Part shown: piece after piece, positions 21,101 to 32,928 of the stretch
How the letters are laid out: every line of letters starts with the position of its first letter
Position numbering within the stretch: the first letter of the stretch is position 1
Origin: Ulva prolifera
Taxonomy: Eukaryota > Chlorophyta > Ulvophyceae > Ulvales > Ulvaceae
NCBI GenBank assembly: GCA_023078555.1
Contig: CM041197.1
Coordinates: 9,544,552-9,608,551 of the forward strand
DNA length: 64,000 nt
Reading direction: 5' to 3'
The notes under the pieces: generated by a model
Told to the model about the DNA's origin: nothing
Seen by the model: only the letters and a program-made list of their open reading frames with translations
Database searches by the model: none
Program-made: the position numbers and the translations under genes

Positions 21101-24100
21101 GCCAGCTCCGATGGCGCACCGTCAAAGTGCCGCCGGCGTCGTTGATCAGCTGTCACTGCATCATCTCGATGTCCATCGAGTTTGCTCCAATGCTCCAGTA
21201 GATCAGTGGTTGATTCGAACAGCACACACGTCTCTGGATCGAGGTGTTAGAGTTGACCGAGAAGTCGAGATCAAACACGGCACACAACGCCGGCACGGCT
21301 AGCCACAGGCGACGTGTGCACTGCTGTTGCAGGGTCCGTCCGCTGGGGTGGTGCACCCCGGCCCAGGCCCAGCACAGCACGGCGCAGCAGGCCTCACGGA
21401 GACGACCATCATCGGCGCGCGCTTCGACCCCTCCTCCTGGGAGGCCGCCGGCAGCGCGCCGCAGTACGCGCCGTCCGCGGGCACCGCGCCGATGCAGCCG
21501 CCGGCCGCCGTGGCCGCGGGGAGCGCGGTCAGCGGGCGCAGTGGCGGGAGCAGGGCGGCCGGGCACGAGGGGACGCACTCGACGCTGGCCGCGGAGACGA
21601 CGAGCACGATCGGCGCAAAGACGCAGGGCGCGGCGGCGCACGGGTGCGTGCTGACCGCCTCGTGTGCGTATTATTATTATGCATGGGCATACCGGCCCCC
21701 TGCCGCGCATGTGGGGCATGCATGCATGTTGCGTTGGTGATGCTGAGAGCCATGCCACACGATTTTGCAGCCTTGTGCGCGGATTAGGACGGTCTCGGGG
21801 CTGTGGGTCCAGAATCGGCAGAATTTGGTACATTCTTCTGCTGCCTGTTTGTTGTGGTGCTACTTGGGGTGGCCGTGATGCTGCTAGGTCAGTTCCTTTC
21901 AGCCACCCATGAATGCCGGCTGTGCGCCGTCCTGCTTACGCTGCAGCGGTGTCAGCCGCTCGCATTGCGGCGCCAGCGCGTGCGAATGAAGCGCACGGGG
22001 TGTGGCGTGCAGCGGCCGACGCAGCACAGCGCGTGTGTACAGGAGCCCGGGGGCGGGGTCGTCGGTTGACAAGCTGGAGGACGCGCTGGACGAGCTCGCG
22101 GAGACCGGCCGCCACTTCATGGGCCGCTACCTCGTCGGGTCGAACGTCGAGCGCCGCAGCGGCGGCCAGGGCGTCGTGCAGTTCGCGCGCATCGCCAACA
22201 CGCCGGACCAGGTCGCGATCAAGTTCTACACCCACCGCGAGGTGCGCTCGCTGCGGGCGCGAGGTGACTGTGTGCGTGTGCGTGTGTGGGGGGCAGCCGC
22301 CCCCGCCACTGACCAGAGGTCCCGCCGTTCCGATAGACGCTGGGGTTGCTGCGCCGTGTAAGCCACCTTGGCAAGGTGACCTTGCCGATACCGCATGCCG
22401 CAGGTAGAGCCGCTCCCTCCCACTGGAGGGGGTGCCCCCACACCACCAGTCCCGACCCGGGATCGAAATCTTTCATGGGAACGCCATGCCGTGATGTCTT
22501 GCGGTACACCAAACAGCATCCGCATCAAGCCACGACCATCCTTACAGCGGTCCAACCATCCAAGCAAATTATGCTCACAATGTGTTCAGTGATCTACAGG
22601 GTACAGGCTGTCCCAGGCCCCCGCTTGCGCTGCTCCTCCCTTTGCGCCGTAGCGCTATTGCGCCACTGCGCAGCCCCCCTTGCGCTGTGCAGCACAGCAG
22701 CAGCTGCATGTGTGTGTGCAGGCGTTCAAGCGGGAGGCGGCGCTGTACGCCAACCCGGCCTTCAAGGACCTCATGCCGGCGACGCTGGCGATCGAGGACA
22801 ACGCCGGCGGCGGCGAACGGCTGCGCAGCTACGCCTTCCCCCCCTGCATCATCATCGAGAAGGGCCAGAGCCTCAACGAGTGGGCGCACGCGAACCGCTG
22901 CGACTTTGTCACCATCTTCCAGGTGAGCCCCCCCCCCCCCCCCCCCCCCCCCGCGACTGCGGCCATGTAATGCCTGATGTTGATTCCCCTCGCCATGTGG
23001 ATGTGAGACAGCCTGAATGTTCCGCCGTCGGTTGTGGCACAACCCCGCGCTCTCCCCGGAAGCGGCTTCTCCTATCTCGAGATAGTGGTGATTTAATTCC
23101 AGCTTGCGGCGCATCAACTGTTCCGACGCCCAGCCTGCCGGGAACCATAGAGTGCAGGCGAGATTGCAGCTGTGTCTAGAACAACACACACATGCGTGCA
23201 GCCGTTGTGCACATCTTGAGCGTGCTGATTGCGCGTGCTGGTGTGCGGCTGACTGGGGCGCATGCATGCAGGCGCTGAGTCACAGCGTGCGTGCACTCGC
23301 GGCGCTGCACGACATGGGCTACGCGCACCGGGACATCAAGCCCGGCAACATCCTGCGCCGCCCAAAGCAGCACGACTGGACGCTCATCGACTTTGGTTGT
23401 GCTGCACGCATCGGTGTGGCCCCCCCTTTGTCCCCCCCAAATTGCAACGTCATTTGGCTTGTTTGTGTGGCTTGTTTGGTGCACATGATCTTCAGACCGA
23501 TTCGTTTGGTTGCGTACCCGAGCCATGTGCCTTGCTGCTGTGCCATGCAATGGGCCGAGCACGTCGCGTATGTGCACACACGATCCCGCTTGAACGCCTC
23601 TGTCCTGCTTGCCGCACTTCTTGTGTCTCGCTGAACGAATGGAGCCATGCATGCATTCAACGACCCATTTGCTGTTCTCTCCAGCCCCCTACAAACAATT
23701 CAGCGCCCCCACAGCGGCCCGCGGCGACCCAGAGCACTGCCTGTCTCGACAACGACCCCACATTCTGAGCCGTCACTTCCGGGCTGCACTGGCGCATTGA
23801 TGCATGGGAAAGCCACCCGATCCCCAGCACCTCCAGCACCCCCAGCACAGTGCACACCCACCCCTGCAAGACGCGCCGCCTGCTGCTGCTCTTGGGTCGC
23901 CATGCAGCATTCTTGGGGCGGCCATTCAGAACTCAGACCCGAGCTTGTGAGGGCACCGTATGTCACCCGGCCCCACGACGCATCACCGCTGTGCAGGCGC
24001 CGAGTCGCCCGTCAGCTTCAGCCTCGTGTACGCAGCGCCAGAGACCGTGCTGGCGCTCGAGGCCGGAGCCCGCACCATCAACGCCGACGCGGCCGTCGAC

Positions 24101-24517
24101 ATCTGGGCCGTCGGCGTCATCGCGTTCGAGCTGCTGTCCGGCGAGCGCGCGTTTCCGTTTTCCGCGGCGCGCACGGACGTCCTCGCGGCGATCGCGGGCC
24201 GGCGGCCGCTGCCGTGGGAGGCCGGGGCGGAGCGCGCGCCAGCGCTGCGCGCACGCATGCGTGGCCTCAAGCGTACCGTGCTGCAGTGCTTGCGGCGCGA
24301 CCCGGAGCAGCGGCCGACGGCGGCGGACCTCCTCGCGGCGTGGGACCACCTGTTTGACAGCATCCAGACGCAGAGTGAGGGGGGGGGGCTGCCGTCGGAT
24401 GTGTCGGGGGTGTCTGGGCCGGGGGCGACGACCGGGGTCAGCGGTGGGGTGAGCTCAGGGGTGAGTGCTGGAATGAGCGCGGGCGTGACCGGCGCGTCCG
24501 GGACGCCGCTGATCTAG
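18127..24517 (+). CDS. transmembrane receptor kinase with beta-helix-like ectodomain
   Basis: Nine exons: 18127-18363, 18440-18764, 19493-19893, 20307-20696, 21333-21643, 22043-22241, 22722-22922, 23272-23413 and 23997-24517. All phases match; 908 residues. A signal peptide (MRVLLLLLAATVSSAQ) is followed by an ectodomain to about residue 320 with short repeated beta-strand patterns typical of right-handed beta-helices (LWLDNLFIRTHR, LWLSNLTLQS, LHFERCAFINNTA, LRDCSFLRNS) and several N-glycosylation sequons. Next come a Pro-rich stalk (about 322-375), an acidic patch, one membrane span (394-418, AALGGATVVLLLGIVAWLV) and a basic stop-transfer. The kinase domain covers about 575-880: GGQGVV loop, VAIK with Lys615, HRDIKPGN with Asp709 and Asn714, IDFG with Asp728, YAAPE, DIWAVGVIAFELL. 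All catalytic residues are present. The tail is Gly/Ser/Val-rich. The ligand is unknown; a surface glycan or wall polymer is a guess from the ectodomain. Confidence 0.88.
22928..22952. repeat. C25 run just after a 5' splice site
   Basis: Starts six bases after the end of exon 7 of the receptor kinase (cag|gtgagccc...), on the sense strand. Confidence 0.95.
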
Positions 24518-27500
24518 GATGTGCTGCCCGTGGCGCATTCGTATGAACGCACCCTGCTGATGCTGAGCGTTGTTGTCGTGGACGGTCACAGCGCACGCCG
24601 CCCTCTCTTGAGATCCCCAAACCCCTACACGTACAGGGGCTCAACGTATGGGGGGCAACAGGATATTGCTTGCAAGGCGCAGTGAGCAGCCCGTTGGCGG
24701 CTGCAGCAGCGTAGATCGAGGCCCAAGGGTAATGGAATGGGTTCAGGAGTGGCTGTGTGAAGCAGAGCGGCTCGGTGCCCGGCTCGGCTGCAGGCCGGCA
24801 GCACCAACGATGCGTCACACATGCCTGAACGACCGTTCTTTGCACTTGCACGCGGCGCGCGTGCGCCGCGGAGTGCAGCGGGGCTGCCACCAGAGTTGAC
24901 TGTGCGAGCGGCTCCATTGAGTGAGCACTAGCACTGCCCCGTGGTGGCTGTGCAATGATGGCGTGGAGTCGCAGCGAGGCTGTGGCGGATTGCACTCATG
25001 CATTGCTCGGATGCGGTGGACAGCCCGGGGTGGCCCCACTGCCAGATACCCCTGCACAAGCTGTCGCTTGACTCGTAGGGTGTGTGGCTACATAGATGTG
25101 CGGGAACGGTGACCATGGTTGCCGTGGTCCAGCATTGAGTACAAGCACATGCGGATGAAGTGCAGGTGCTGATTGTGTATGTATTGACCAAAAAAACAGA
25201 GGCCGGGCATGAAGCCAGCACCCAATGATCGTGTATGTCTGCATGAGTTTCGGCATTCCATTGAGACAGAGCAAACAACCCGATAATGTATATAGTAGAA
25301 ACTACAGGGTTTCGTGTGCGGTGCTGCAGGTCTAGGTTGCATCTTCAATGTTTGGCGCCAGTTGTGATAATATCAGGGGTAACAATGTGGCGCTGAGGTT
25401 CGGCGTGCATCGCCTGCACACCTGTGGTCACATCTGGAGTGGGTGGTCCTCAACACCGGCATGCCTGTCACGATGGTTTGTAATACAACTACACATGTAG
25501 TTGAACTGGTTGGTCCCTCGTGTATCCTGGGGTTTGCAAATGGTTCACATCCACACTGGCAGTCTTTGGGAGGGGGTCCACCACTCCCGCTCCACAGCGG
25601 GCCCGCCGAAGCCGCGCAGGAACGGCTGCGATTCCTAGCGCTTGGTGACCACATTGCCTATTGGTGATGTTGGGTTGTCCTGGGGGGGGACCAATGGTAG
25701 TGTGCCATCTCGTGTTTGGGCATGCGTGTCATGGAGGCGATCTTTACTTTCGTTTCTATCGAGCAGTCTGCTGCTGCATGCATCACCTCACATTGGTATA
25801 TGTATATATGAGCTGCAACACATTCCTTGATGTAGGCCCGTGAAGCGAGCGGGACAGGGCGCAGGGAAGGCAATTCAAGGGGAACGCTGATACTGGCCAT
25901 GAGTAACACACAACGGAAGGCTTCCACCGATCACGCGATCGTAGCAGGATTCATTCCACGACAAGAGAACATTCAGCACCATTGTGGCGAGCAACGAGGC
26001 AGGCTTGCACTGTTTGACTCGGGGCATTGGCGCCGAAATCGCACAAACTTCCTGCATCTGTTGAGATGCCTCATTGGAACTACACGGCCAAGGATGAGTG
26101 AAGCATTGCATGGAGACCTTGCCTCGCTTGTGCCACACATGGGCTGTAGCGCCCCAGGCTGTACCATGGAGTGCGCAACTACCGCAGTCACTCAGAAACC
26201 TGATTTTATTTTCGTTCACATCCCACATGGTCCACTGACACGACCACCATGCACTGCACTTACACTGATCCACGTGCTGCAATGGGCCATGCAGCAGTAT
26301 GTCATCAGGGCCAAAGAAACTTATTTGTGTACAGATGATGAGGGATGTAGCCTTGCTCTTAGGCCATACGTCGTGTGAGAAGTGGCAGGTATGTCTCCTG
26401 CATTCAGCATTGGCGCAAGCCGTGGGTGTCAGCCCAGTAGCAGCGTTGCCGGCCTTGCAGATGGAATTGTACTTGCGTTCTGGTGAATTTTGCTGCTGAC
26501 AGATCACCTACCTCGCACCCTAGGGTGGCCATTGGCAGAGAACTAGTTGATGGACATCTTCAATGAGGCTCCAGCATTCCAGGAGGTGCCCTTATCATAT
26601 CAGCTGGTGTCCAGAAATTGGTCCTGCTGGAGTTATGGATATTCAGATGAAGTGCACATTGTGCAATGTCAGACATCCTGTGTTGACCCTTGGGCAGCGT
26701 TTGCTTGGATTTGGTCAACCATGCCTCGAACAGCATCGTGACCAACTCATCACGGACCATCTTGCACACTGCACACAGCAATACCTGCAGACGTGGAAGA
26801 ACTGTTTCGGTACAACAAGTCAAGACAGCAGCAGCAGCTATACATGAGCTCAATGATGGCTGACTGACCATGGTGCAGGTCAAGCCAGTGCCGTCTCACT
26901 AATACATATTGGCCGCTTTCAGTGGCATGCTTCCTAGGAGCTGCGGCAACCTTCTGTTGGCCGTAGCCAATTGTTGTGGCTGGGGTGGACATGCGCCCAA
27001 CTCATCCTCAGCAACAATTACAATGTTGGAGATGTCAAGCCCAATCTTGAAAAGCCTTTCGCATGGCCTCCGAGTCATGGCGAAGAATTGTAATTCAACA
27101 CATCGACATTTCATGGGAGGGGATGCTCCAGACGTACATGAAGCAGTCGCATCAACAGCTCTTGAGACATTGCATGGCAGGCAGTTTGCATTGGTCATAT
27201 GCAGCCTGCAAGCATACCAGGAAGCCCCAGCATATTTCAGACTGTCTGCCATATCCACACTGCTTCAAGCTGGAACAATGTGACCAGAACTCCAGGATCG
27301 ATTAATGACTTCCAGCTTCTGTGCCACAAATGATGATGCGCAAACAGACGCAAACACCTTCTGATCCTGACAGGGCTCCTTGTTGATTGCCAATCTCAGG
27401 TTCCAGTGAAATCCGACAGGAGATGCTGCGGTGGCTATCAAGTGACAACACATCACCCCGGATGGTGGTCAAAGACAGTGCAGACCAGCACGAGCATGGG

Positions 27501-28402
27501 TGCAGGGTGACATTGAATTCATCTGTGCCAGTCATCAGATATGCGGTTCTTTGTACATCACGAGTCAAAGTGCGTATCCCTGATGGCTGCTTCATTCTTC
27601 TGTGTGACACCATGGTGTGGTAGGTGTGCAGCATGCCGTGTGTCAGATGTGACCCCACAGCATGGAGACACTTGCGCGGGCTTCACAAACGTGGCTATCT
27701 TCAAACGAATTCATCACATCGGAAAGCATGAATGCACTTCGGACGACACGCCGCCAGCACGACCTTGCAATTGTTACGACCCATCATGACATCACTCGAC
27801 CCCGTGACTTCTTTGCTGCAGAGGATAGCGTGGTGCTGCCAGCGACATCAAGCATCAGGAAAGCATCAGGCATCAACGCATCAAGCACGCATCAGGCATC
27901 ACATCGCTTCTCGAGCTTTGGCTTCACATCAGCCTTCTGGACATATCGCGCTCCATGCAAAATCACCAGGCTATGAACATCGCTTCTACGATTCTTCCAC
28001 AAGGAAATTACGCAGAGGTGCCATCAAACTACCATCGGCACCCTTCATTCGATACCAGCCTGCAAATTTGACTTTTTGACGATGACCACTGCGCAGACCT
28101 GGTGTAGCTCTGCACACTTGTGCCCGAGCAAGCAGCATCTACGGATTCAAGAACCCCATCAGATTCCCCGCCGCATCAGCCATTGAGCATGGCCACAACA
28201 GGCAGGCACGATGGGATCATTATACAGGCAGAACACAGGCTCCTCAGTCCATGTGGTGACTACTGCAATGCAGCAGCTGCATCACAATGACACTGCACCT
28301 GAAGCCTAGACGGAACGGTGACCAACCAGCCCTGCGCCCCTGCACAAACAAGCCACAGCCCCTGGAGTGTCAAGAGCACCATCGCTGGAGCGCGGTGGCC
28401 TT
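24518..28402. other. gene-poor region, possibly old transposon remains
   Basis: AT-richer than the flanking exons. Several medium frames overlap on both strands (for example 25899-26378 plus and 25875-26507 minus), and none has a motif I recognise. The plus frame contains a Cys-containing stretch (CSAPGCTMECATTAV) followed by a hydrophobic segment. Near 25195-25230 is a partial third copy of the dispersed repeat. Around 27845-27905 there are degenerate gcatcaggcatca repeats. I see no clear terminal repeats, so I make no element call. Confidence 0.35.
25195..25230 (-). repeat. dispersed repeat, partial copy
   Basis: Matches the core acagaggccgggc followed by gaagcc, as in the copies near 430 and 33500. 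On the minus strand it encodes ASCPASV, a string also seen in copy 1. Confidence 0.5.
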
Positions 28403-30173
28403 CTAGAACTCCCCGTAAGCAGCGGGCCGTTCCCCTGAGGGATCAAGGGAGTCTTCCCGTTGCGGCATCGGCTCATCTGCCGCATCGTCCGGGTACCTGC
28501 GGTCAGCTGGCGACCGGCTGCGGCCGTTCGGTGCAGGTGACGGCGAGCGGCCTCGGCGTGGCAGAGAGCCCGACCTTGCAGGCGAGCCACCACGGCGGTC
28601 ACTGCCTGCGCGCACAGGCGAGCGGTCGCGCTCGCGCCCACGGTCATCAGGAGGGCCGCCTGGGCTCCTGGACCCACCGCCGCCGCGGTATCCGCCCGCG
28701 CCGTTGTCGCGCCGGTCCGCAAAGTCTCGGGTGCGGTCCCCGTATCCATCTCCACGGCTGCCGCCGCGGTCATCGTAGCCGCCGCCGCCGCCACCGCCCC
28801 GGCGATCTTCATATCCTCCACCACCCCGGCGATCGTCATAGCCACCGCCACCTCCGCGCCTGTCATCATACCCTCCACGGCGATCATCATATCCCCCCCT
28901 GCGGCCGCCGCCTCCCCCGTCATAGCCGCCACGGCGACTGTCAAAGCCTCCTCGGCGGTCATCGTATCCACCGCCACGGCGGTCAAAGCCGCCGCCGCGG
29001 CGGTCGCCCATGCCGCCGCGGCGGTCTTCGTATCCACCACGCCGGTAATCATCGCCCCCACGACGATCATCATAGCCCCCCCGGCGGTCGTCACGGCGAT
29101 CGTAGCCACCTCCGCCGCGGCGGTCGTCATAGCTGCCATATTCACGGCGATCGTCTCGGCGGCGAGAGCGGAAGTCATCAGGCTTCTTGCGAGTCTCTTT
29201 CGCGATGTTCACACTGATCTGAAGAGCATCAGGAGAGTATTGAAAAGTGCATGTTCTGTGTGAATGCACCACCAATTTGTCGCAACCAGCAAGTGATGAA
29301 ATGTGTATGCCGTGTAACTGTACTCTGCAACACAAAAACAAAAGGTTGCATTTGCAACATGAATTCAGCCGCGAGCCAGTTTGATCTCCCTCACAAGCTC
29401 GTCTCTCGTAACAATTCTCTTGATGTGCACACCCCATTAAACCCTCGAGACCCCCACCTACAATGATAACATGCGAATTGTTGGCGTTCAGAGCTGGCCC
29501 TGGATGAAACCTCATCGATCCGACGACGCGGAAGCTGAACCTGGGTGTGCGTCGCGGTCGCAGCCAAGATGACTCGCCCAAGCGCCCCGCCTACCTGTGC
29601 CGAGACAATAGAAAGGTCGGGTATGGAGGCATGGTGACGAATAACCAATCGTGAGACAGCAGAACCGCGTCACGTCAGGTTTGCATTCTTTGGAATCTCC
29701 ACAGGGACGATCAACAGAAACACGGACAACCTCGAAGACGCGGGCAAGCAGAGAAGGGGAAATCGCACCGGCTGGCCTTCTATGTCCATTCCCTCCATGT
29801 CGTCGCAGGCAGCTTGACAGTCGCTTGCTTCCGTAAACTCGACAAATGCGAGTCCTTTAGGCCGCTTAGTGAAGAAGTCTCGAGGAATGTAAACATCTCT
29901 GACCTCCCCGTACTTCTCCGCGATGGCTCGCACGTCATCGGCTCTGCAAATGGGGAACAACAAGACTTCGGACCCACCACCATCGATCGCAGCTCCACCA
30001 GAGCGAGCCTATCTGCCACATTGGGGATATGACATGCTCTTCACCATGTAAACGTGTCATCAGCGGCATTTGCCATCGCCTCTTCCCTCGAACGACGTCA
30101 CCGCCGAAAAGGTGGCACACCTGGCGTCTTGCGACAGATGCCTGACCATCAAGCTTCTGCCTGGTTCAGACAT
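28403..30173 (-). CDS. RNA-binding protein: one RRM plus DRRGG-rich and SR-like tail
   Basis: Three exons (minus): 30173-30121, 29943-29769 and 29218-28403. Phases match; 347 residues. Met at 30173 begins MSEPGRSLMVRHLSQDAR, giving RNP2 (SLMVRHL). The second exon supplies ADDVRAIAEKYGEVRDVYIPRD, RNP1 (KGLAFVEF) and the last helix. The third resumes with ISVNIAKETRKKP to close the RRM at about residue 85. The rest is an array of YDDRRGGYDDRRGG-type units with Gly/Arg/Tyr/Asp, then a short Ser-Pro/Arg-Ser tail (RSPSPAPNGRSRSP) and an acidic end. The RRM is closest to SC35/SCL-type SR splicing factors, but the RGG-like tail recalls hnRNP/FUS-type proteins. A role in splicing or mRNA handling and a tendency to condense are inferred. 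Confidence 0.88.
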
Positions 30174-32575
30174 TGGTCCTGGACTGTTAGTAATGGTTGC
30201 GCTACGTACCGCGTCCGAGAAGATATGCAAATGATTGGCACAAACGCCAATATTGACTCGTAGCTTTGACGAAAGGCAGATCAGGCTTTGTGGTGATAGA
30301 AAACTTGTCTGCAGTTCCGCTGTGTTCTCGTGCGGTTTCATTATTTCGCTCGATTGGACGTTCAGTCCGGATTTTGATGAAGGACGGCCGGTGGAGGCTC
30401 AAGTACGTGCAGGTTCGTGAAAGTTCGGGTGCATGCATTACGCATCAACAGAACGATTTCGACATTTTCGCAACATCAACAAAGATCAACTCGGCGCAAA
30501 CTCAATCATTGGAGCATACCAAAGCTGACGGGATGGCACATGGTAATGCTCACAACTTGAGTCACAAGGTGATTTGTTTTTGCGACGCATAAGCGCTGTA
30601 GACGTGCACATCGACACGTATTTCCCGAGATAGCTTCGAGGACTCTTCAACATTCTCCACTATACATTACAGGAGCAAGCACTGAAGCAGCGACACCGGG
30701 ATACACGGTCACATGCCAGCCCAACACATTGGTACATCCGTTGGACTGAGTCGGTGAGCAGCTGACGTACGTGGTCCACATGATGGACGTTCCTGCCAAA
30801 CCGTGTCGTAACGGCAGGTCTAGCGCACTGCAGAAGCCCAGCACTGGCGTAAGGCATATTCGTTGTTGCCTGGTCACAGGCATCACCCCACGTGCCCCAC
30901 TCGAGAGCATGCACTGTTCAGTCACAGTTGAATGCCAGCTTGAAACCTGAGCCCCTTCTCATGTGCGGTACTGTCAGTTCACCCATGCTTGATGTATCCA
31001 TGAGGCTTAGCATAGTGCAACATAATGCTGGCCCACGCAGCTGTCTATGTGGGCTGCCGTGCGTGTTTGTTTCCATAGCATTGTTCATGTGCTCCTTTGA
31101 AGCACAGAGTACACAGTCAAGTGCAACTGGACGCGTCCCTGCGGTGCTACCTGGCTCCTCATCTTGCTCCTTCTTACACAATCAACTGCAGATCGGGCTC
31201 TGACACGTGCAGCCGCACCTGCAATCATGGCCTCCAGTGAATGGCAATGGAAGGATCTACCACACCGCTTAGTCACTGGCAGTACAGGCCCTGCTGGGAC
31301 GAGTGGACATGGTTGTGCTCCAATAGATGTGCTTTGGAATGATCAGGTTCTTCTTGATCCCATGTGCTTCTTATTCATCTGGCAGTGTGGTTATCTGTGG
31401 CATTGCAGACGCAGAAGTGGAGACGAATTGTGTAAACATGTGCAGTTGCTGTTGGATCACTCTGGCCACAGCATCGCGTTGAATGCCACCTGGGTCACAT
31501 TCAGCATGCTGCAAGGACACAGACATTGAGGCGGGGACTCCCTACCGTTGCATTCACAAACTTCAGCATGCAGCACAAGCACCTGCAGCCCACGAGAAAC
31601 AAAATCATCATGCTAAACTTAGCAGCACTGCAGCCAGCCTCTCGCATCCACTCAGGAATGGCTCTGAACGAGCACCAAAAGCAGGCGAATGTGTGTAGAT
31701 GCATCTGTGACAGTTCGATGTATTGACGTGGCAGTGGGACCTCATGGCAGATTACATTATTGCATTCATGCAGTGATATATGCAGCTCCACTCGCATGAC
31801 CCCAGAATCAGCCGTTGTGTAGCTGTTACACCGCAGGGCAATACATGAGCTGCATTGTCTCATTCAGAAGGCCAGGAGCATGTCTTCATGACGCTTTCTG
31901 CACTCCTCTCGCATCGATGCAGTCCTCACCGGCAGAGGCGGAGCACATCCCCCTCCCAAAGCCTAGCAAGCACACAGCACGGGCATCTACACCAGAAACA
32001 TGCATGACAAGTCGACGTTCATGTTCATATGCATCTTTTCGGCACCTGTCGGACGACGCCCAGACATCACAGGGCCGATTGCACATGTGCCCACACACAA
32101 ATTCATTGCTACTGGCCGGCAGCACAGGGCCCAAACTCGGCACAAACACAATGGATGCCTCTGCCCGGGAGCTCCCCCCACAAAGCATGCACCATTCCTG
32201 CACCAGCCGGGCTTTCCAGCGCAGCTGCGGCCCTGCATGCTCGCTGCAGAAAGCAGCCTGTAAAATCGAATCAGAAGTCTTCGCTTTGATCGGCATTGAG
32301 TGAGATTTGATGCCAATGGAAAGATAAATAATGATAGTGCAATCCCCACATTTGCGCGTGACAGCCCTCATCCTGGAATCCAGGCCAGCCTGCAGACAGC
32401 CCCGCCGCCTGTACGCTGTCCTCTATCATGCATGGTGCTCATGCACACCCTGATGTATGTTGCTGCTGATGGGTAGCGGAGGATTTGAATGGCCAGATGA
32501 GCCTTGACTGTTGGGCTGACGCATGTCATGACATTTAAGTCAAACAGGGCCGACACCTAGTAGCCCGCCGATGCC

Positions 32576-32611
<36 letters not shown>

Positions 32612-32928
32612 ACACGGTCCTCCCCCCACCGCGCCGCGGTTGGCAAACTGCTCCTCATGGTGCGCAAAAGCATACCCGCCGCATGCCCATGCTTTCTTCA
32701 CGCACCCAGCACCTTTATCCATAGGAGTGGATCAGAGACACAGATCACATGATTTGGTTGCACCACAGCAGCACACAAGCCCACAAACCCCATCAGTCCC
32801 ACCCCCCAGAAAAAGGAAAACATTGAAAGGGGCACAGCAGCACATATCAAGCGGCTGCGAACCGGGAAGCCATCCATGCAGCAGCTCTGTCCCTCATGCC
32901 CGACTGCAACTCAGCGGAATTTAAGCTA
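30174..32928. other. intergenic, no supported gene
   Basis: Upstream of the RRM gene and downstream of the secreted Cys protein gene. From 30200 to 32400 it is AT-richer with only short frames, including a Trp/Cys/His-rich plus frame at 31164-31529 with no recognised motif. A C30 run lies at 32579-32608. No element ends were found. Confidence 0.4.
32579..32608. repeat. C30 run
   Basis: Long mononucleotide tract followed by a Pro-codon-like ccccccc-rich flank. It lies outside any gene model. Confidence 0.95.

Noticed and set aside
28306-29217. Two 290-300-codon frames overlapping the RRM protein's last exon, one on each strand
   Set aside because: Shadows of the DRRGG array. The chosen frame joins in phase to the RRM and completes it.
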